A DNA stretch of 64,000 nucleotides from Mesorhizobium sp. Root102. GTDB lineage: Bacteria; Pseudomonadota; Alphaproteobacteria; Rhizobiales; Rhizobiaceae. Where the stretch lies: NCBI RefSeq assembly GCF_001425625.1, contig NZ_LMCP01000046.1:150198-214197 (forward strand). Direction: 5' to 3'. The position numbers were made by a program, and so were the translations under genes. Shown piece by piece: positions 61,096 through 64,000 of the stretch (within the stretch, counting starts at the first letter, position 1; each line of letters opens with the position of its first letter). The notes under the pieces are model-generated. The model was not told where the DNA came from, made no database searches, and worked only from the letters and a program-made list of their open reading frames with translations.

Positions 61096-62799
61096 ATGAC
61101 AACAAACGGTTGGATACAAATCCTGGTTTATTGCGGGATCATCATTTTGCTGGTGAAGCCGCTCGGCGGCTACATGCACCGCGTCTTCAACGGCGACCGC
61201 ACACTGCTTTCGCCAATCTTCGGCCCGCTCGAGCGCGGACTCTATCGTATTTGCGGAACCAGCGAGCGCGAGGAACAGCACTGGGCGACCTACGCGGTCG
61301 CGATGCTGTTGTTCAACCTTGCCGGCTTCCTGGTGCTCTATGTCCTGCAGCGCCTGCAGGGAAGCCTGCCTTACAATCCGGCCGGCATGACCGCGGTTGA
61401 ACCAGGACTGGCCTTCAACACCGCCGCCAGCTTCATGACCAACACCAACTGGCAGAATTATGGTGGCGAAAGCACGATGTCCTATCTCGTGCAGATGGCC
61501 GGCCTGACGGTGCAGAATTTCGTTTCGGCGGCCACGGGTATCGCGATAGCCATCGCGCTGATCCGCGGCTTTGCCCGGGCATCGGGCAAGTCGATCGGCA
61601 ATTTCTGGGTCGATATGACCCGTTCCACACTCTATCTGCTGTTGCCGTTCTGCGTCGTGCTGACGCTGGTCTATGTCTGGCTCGGCATGCCGCAGACGCT
61701 CGGAGCCTATGTCAACGCCACGACGCTCGAGGGCGCGCAGCAGACCATCGCCGTCGGTCCGGTCGCTTCGCAGGTGGCCATCAAGATGCTCGGCACCAAT
61801 GGCGGCGGCTTCTTCAACGCCAATGCCGCGCACCCCTTCGAGAATCCCGACGCGATCTCCAACCTGATCCAGATGGTGTCGATCTTCGCCATCGGCGCCG
61901 CCTTGACCAACGTCTTCGGGCGCATGATCGGCAACCAGCGCCAGGGCTGGGCGATCCTGTCGGCCATGGGCGTCATGTTCATCGCCGGTGTCGCCATCTG
62001 CTACTGGGCGGAAGCCACCGGCAATCCGCTGGTACACGCGCTGGGCATCGAGGGCGGCAATATGGAAGGCAAGGAGAGCCGCTTCGGCATAGCTCTGTCG
62101 GCGCTGTTTGCCGTCATTACCACTGCCGCTTCCTGCGGCGCCGTCAATGCCATGCACGGTTCGTTCACCGCGCTCGGCGGCATGATCCCGATCATCAACA
62201 TGCAGCTTGGCGAAGTTATCGTCGGCGGTGTCGGCGCCGGCCTCTACGGCATCCTGATGTACATCGTCGTCGCCGTCTTCGTCGCCGGTCTGATGGTTGG
62301 CCGCACGCCCGAATATCTCGGCAAGAAGATCGAGGCCAAGGAGGTCAAGATGGCGATGCTGGCCATCCTGTGCCTGCCGCTGGCGATGCTGATCTTCACG
62401 GCCATCGCGGTGGTTCTGCCGACCGGCGTGGCGTCGATGGGCAATGCCGGCCCGCACGGCTTCTCGGAGGTCCTCTATGCCTATACGTCGGGTGCTGCGA
62501 ACAATGGTTCAGCCTTCGGCGGCCTCACCGGCAACACGCCCTGGTACAACATCACCATCGGCATCGGCATGCTGACGGGCCGCTTCCTGGTCATCATCCC
62601 GGCGCTGGCCATTGCCGGCTCGCTGGTGGCGAAGAAGACGGTTCCAGCCTCCGCCGGCACCTTCCCGACCGATGGCCCGCTGTTCGTCGGGCTGCTGGTC
62701 GGCGTCATCCTCATCGTCGGCGGTCTGACCTTCTTCCCGGCGCTCGCCGTCGGGCCGATCATCGAGCACCTGGCGATGATTCACGGGCAGACCTTCTGA
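61096..62799 (+). CDS. kdpA: KdpA, potassium-binding channel subunit
   Basis: A 567-residue membrane protein with ten to twelve helices. The four degenerate selectivity-filter segments are visible: TAASFMTNTNWQNYGGE, MLGTNGGGFFNANAAHPFENP, TTAASCGAVNAMH and TSGAANNGSAFGGLTGN. It is the potassium-selective path of the KdpFABC P-type pump used at very low potassium. Followed by a small extra gene and then kdpB. Confidence 0.95.
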   Translation: MTTNGWIQILVYCGIIILLVKPLGGYMHRVFNGDRTLLSPIFGPLERGLYRICGTSEREEQHWATYAVAMLLFNLAGFLVLYVLQRLQGSLPYNPAGMTAVEPGLAFNTAASFMTNTNWQNYGGESTMSYLVQMAGLTVQNFVSAATGIAIAIALIRGFARASGKSIGNFWVDMTRSTLYLLLPFCVVLTLVYVWLGMPQTLGAYVNATTLEGAQQTIAVGPVASQVAIKMLGTNGGGFFNANAAHPFENPDAISNLIQMVSIFAIGAALTNVFGRMIGNQRQGWAILSAMGVMFIAGVAICYWAEATGNPLVHALGIEGGNMEGKESRFGIALSALFAVITTAASCGAVNAMHGSFTALGGMIPIINMQLGEVIVGGVGAGLYGILMYIVVAVFVAGLMVGRTPEYLGKKIEAKEVKMAMLAILCLPLAMLIFTAIAVVLPTGVASMGNAGPHGFSEVLYAYTSGAANNGSAFGGLTGNTPWYNITIGIGMLTGRFLVIIPALAIAGSLVAKKTVPASAGTFPTDGPLFVGLLVGVILIVGGLTFFPALAVGPIIEHLAMIHGQTF

Positions 62800-62806
62800 G
62801 GCCGCC

Positions 62807-63022
62807 ATGTCCTGGTTCAACACCATGCGTCGCAAGACTAGCCACAATGGCGATCACGGAAAGGAGGAGAGACCTCCTCCTTTCCCAACCCTGTCGACGT
62901 TCCTCGGTCTTGCGGCAGTCATGCTCGTCCTCTGGTTGCTGGCCTACGGGCCGCCACACTTCTTTTTGGCATCCGATCGCTCGGTGCCATCCAACAGCAC
63001 CGAAGCCGGAGCTTCAAAATGA
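62807..63022 (+). CDS. Small one-helix protein between kdpA and kdpB
   Basis: A 71-residue protein: a charged start with a KEERPPPFP stretch, one helix at about residues 31-50 (STFLGLAAVMLVLWLLAYGP) and a Ser/Asn-rich end. It is seven bases after kdpA and overlaps kdpB by four bases (ATGA), so it is an integral part of the operon. It is not KdpF. I do not recognise the family. Confidence 0.75.
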   Translation: MSWFNTMRRKTSHNGDHGKEERPPPFPTLSTFLGLAAVMLVLWLLAYGPPHFFLASDRSVPSNSTEAGASK

Positions 63023-64000
63023 GCCATTCAAAATCAGCGAGCATCATGGATGCTAGCATCTTGTGGCCCGCCATCGGCGGGGCCTTCAGGAAGCTGAACC
63101 CGCGCACCCTGATCAGGAACCCGGTCATGTTCGTCGTCGCCGTTGTCTCGGCGCTGACGACTGTCCTGTTCGTCAAGGATCTGATCACCGGCGGCGGCGA
63201 TTTCAAATTCACGCTGCAGATCATCATCTGGCTGTGGTTCACCGTGCTGTTCGCCAACTTCGCCGAAGCCGTCGCTGAAGGGCGCGGCAAGGCGCAGGCC
63301 GACTCGCTGCGCAAGGCACGCACCGAGACCCAAGCCAAGCTTCTGACTGGTGAAGACCGCACCAAGTTCAAGTTCGTGCCCGGCACCAGCCTGAAGGTCG
63401 GTGACGTCGTCCTTGTCGAAGCCGGAGATATCATCCCGTCGGACGGCGAAGTGATCGAAGGCGTTGCCTCGGTCAACGAAGCGGCTATCACAGGCGAATC
63501 CGCGCCGGTCATCCGCGAATCCGGCGGCGACCGTTCGGCGGTCACCGGCGGCACCCAGGTGCTGTCCGACTGGATCCGCGTGCGCATCACGGCGGCTTCC
63601 GGCCACACCTTCCTCGACCGCATGATTTCGCTGGTCGAAGGCGCGGAGCGCCAGAAGACGCCGAACGAGATCGCGCTCAACATCCTGCTGGTCGGCATGA
63701 CGCTGATCTTCGTGCTGGCCACCGCAACGATCCCGAGCTTTGCCTCCTATTCGGGTGGCTATATCTCGGTGACCGTGCTGGTCGCCCTGTTCGTGACCCT
63801 GATCCCGACGACGATCGGTGCGCTGCTGTCGGCCATCGGCATCGCCGGCATGGACCGGCTGGTGCGCTTCAATGTGCTGGCGATGTCGGGTCGCGCCGTG
63901 GAAGCCGCAGGCGACGTCGACACACTGCTGCTCGACAAGACCGGCACGATCACGCTCGGCAATCGCCAGGCGACCGAGTTTCGCCCGGTCAATGGTGTCA
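63019..64000 (+). CDS. kdpB: KdpB, ATPase subunit (partial, runs off the window)
   Basis: The first 327 residues of a P-type ATPase: membrane helices near residues 35-80, an actuator domain with the TGES dephosphorylation motif (EAAITGESAPVI), the membrane segment LFVTLIPTTIGALLSAIGIAG that KdpB carries in place of the cation-site proline, and the phosphorylation motif DKTGTIT. The gene starts at an ATG overlapping the previous stop by four bases and continues beyond 64000. Confidence 0.95.
   Translation, partial: MSHSKSASIMDASILWPAIGGAFRKLNPRTLIRNPVMFVVAVVSALTTVLFVKDLITGGGDFKFTLQIIIWLWFTVLFANFAEAVAEGRGKAQADSLRKARTETQAKLLTGEDRTKFKFVPGTSLKVGDVVLVEAGDIIPSDGEVIEGVASVNEAAITGESAPVIRESGGDRSAVTGGTQVLSDWIRVRITAASGHTFLDRMISLVEGAERQKTPNEIALNILLVGMTLIFVLATATIPSFASYSGGYISVTVLVALFVTLIPTTIGALLSAIGIAGMDRLVRFNVLAMSGRAVEAAGDVDTLLLDKTGTITLGNRQATEFRPVNGV

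Overview
The window is chromosomal DNA from a GC-rich alphaproteobacterium of the Rhizobiales, most likely Mesorhizobium or a close relative. This rests on gene content and order (lptC-lptA-lptB-rpoN-hpf-ptsN; sppA-ihfB-lapA; olsB; DUF1150 beside ptsN; a DUF982 gene; IalB; a small heat-shock gene with a ROSE-type leader) and on several dispersed intergenic repeats of the rhizobial kind. I saw no insertion sequence, phage, CRISPR array or rRNA. One tRNA (Ser, GGA anticodon) is present. About 70 protein genes were recognised. The first gene and the last one (kdpB) run off the ends.

Layout. 1-10 kb: a TRIC-type channel (partial), ornithine-lipid acyltransferase OlsB, a hybrid histidine kinase, an AcuI-type reductase, lspA, two RNA methyltransferases, a WYL regulator, a VOC protein and an ornithine cyclodeaminase-family enzyme. 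10-18.5 kb: envelope and global regulation (lapA, ihfB, sppA; the LPS-export genes lptC, lptA and lptB; rpoN, hpf, ptsN; DUF1150; an Hsp20 gene behind a predicted heat-shock promoter and RNA thermometer). 18.8-32 kb: nucleoside hydrolase, LysE exporter, amidase, ribokinase, an Ada-type repair protein, nth, an OmpA-like protein and a GGDEF-EAL protein. 32-38.4 kb: an IclR regulator divergent from a tripartite tricarboxylate transporter operon (tctC-tctB-tctA) that continues into a CaiB-type CoA-transferase and a citryl-CoA-lyase-like enzyme. This looks like an uptake, CoA-activation and cleavage route for a citrate-like acid. 38.4-44.3 kb: NUDIX, IalB, coaBC, ubiB, ubiE. 44.4-55.8 kb: nucleoside salvage (adenosine deaminase, upp, deoA, punA, cdd, and an ABC importer of two permeases, a double ATPase and a BMP-family binding protein). 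56-60 kb: msrA, membrane proteins, tRNA-Ser, then a gene-poor stretch. 60-64 kb: a ferritin-like stress protein and the start of a kdp potassium-pump operon.

Three points are most worth attention. (1) A 31-residue ORF on the minus strand at 59148-59243, not obvious from long-ORF searches, has a strong ribosome binding site and a lasso-type Y-x-x-P-x-L leader, so it is a candidate RiPP precursor. (2) CoaBC carries an N-terminal FitA-like ribbon-helix-helix domain. A perfect 17-bp palindrome overlaps its predicted promoter, suggesting a CoA-synthesis enzyme that represses its own gene; an internal GTG start with a better ribosome binding site could also give the ordinary enzyme. (3) The hsp20 leader carries a UCGCU motif opposite its Shine-Dalgarno sequence, the hallmark of ROSE thermometers. 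Smaller points include the end of an autotransporter barrel left before the IalB gene, two unnamed small membrane ORFs within the kdp operon, and at least four families of intergenic inverted repeats.
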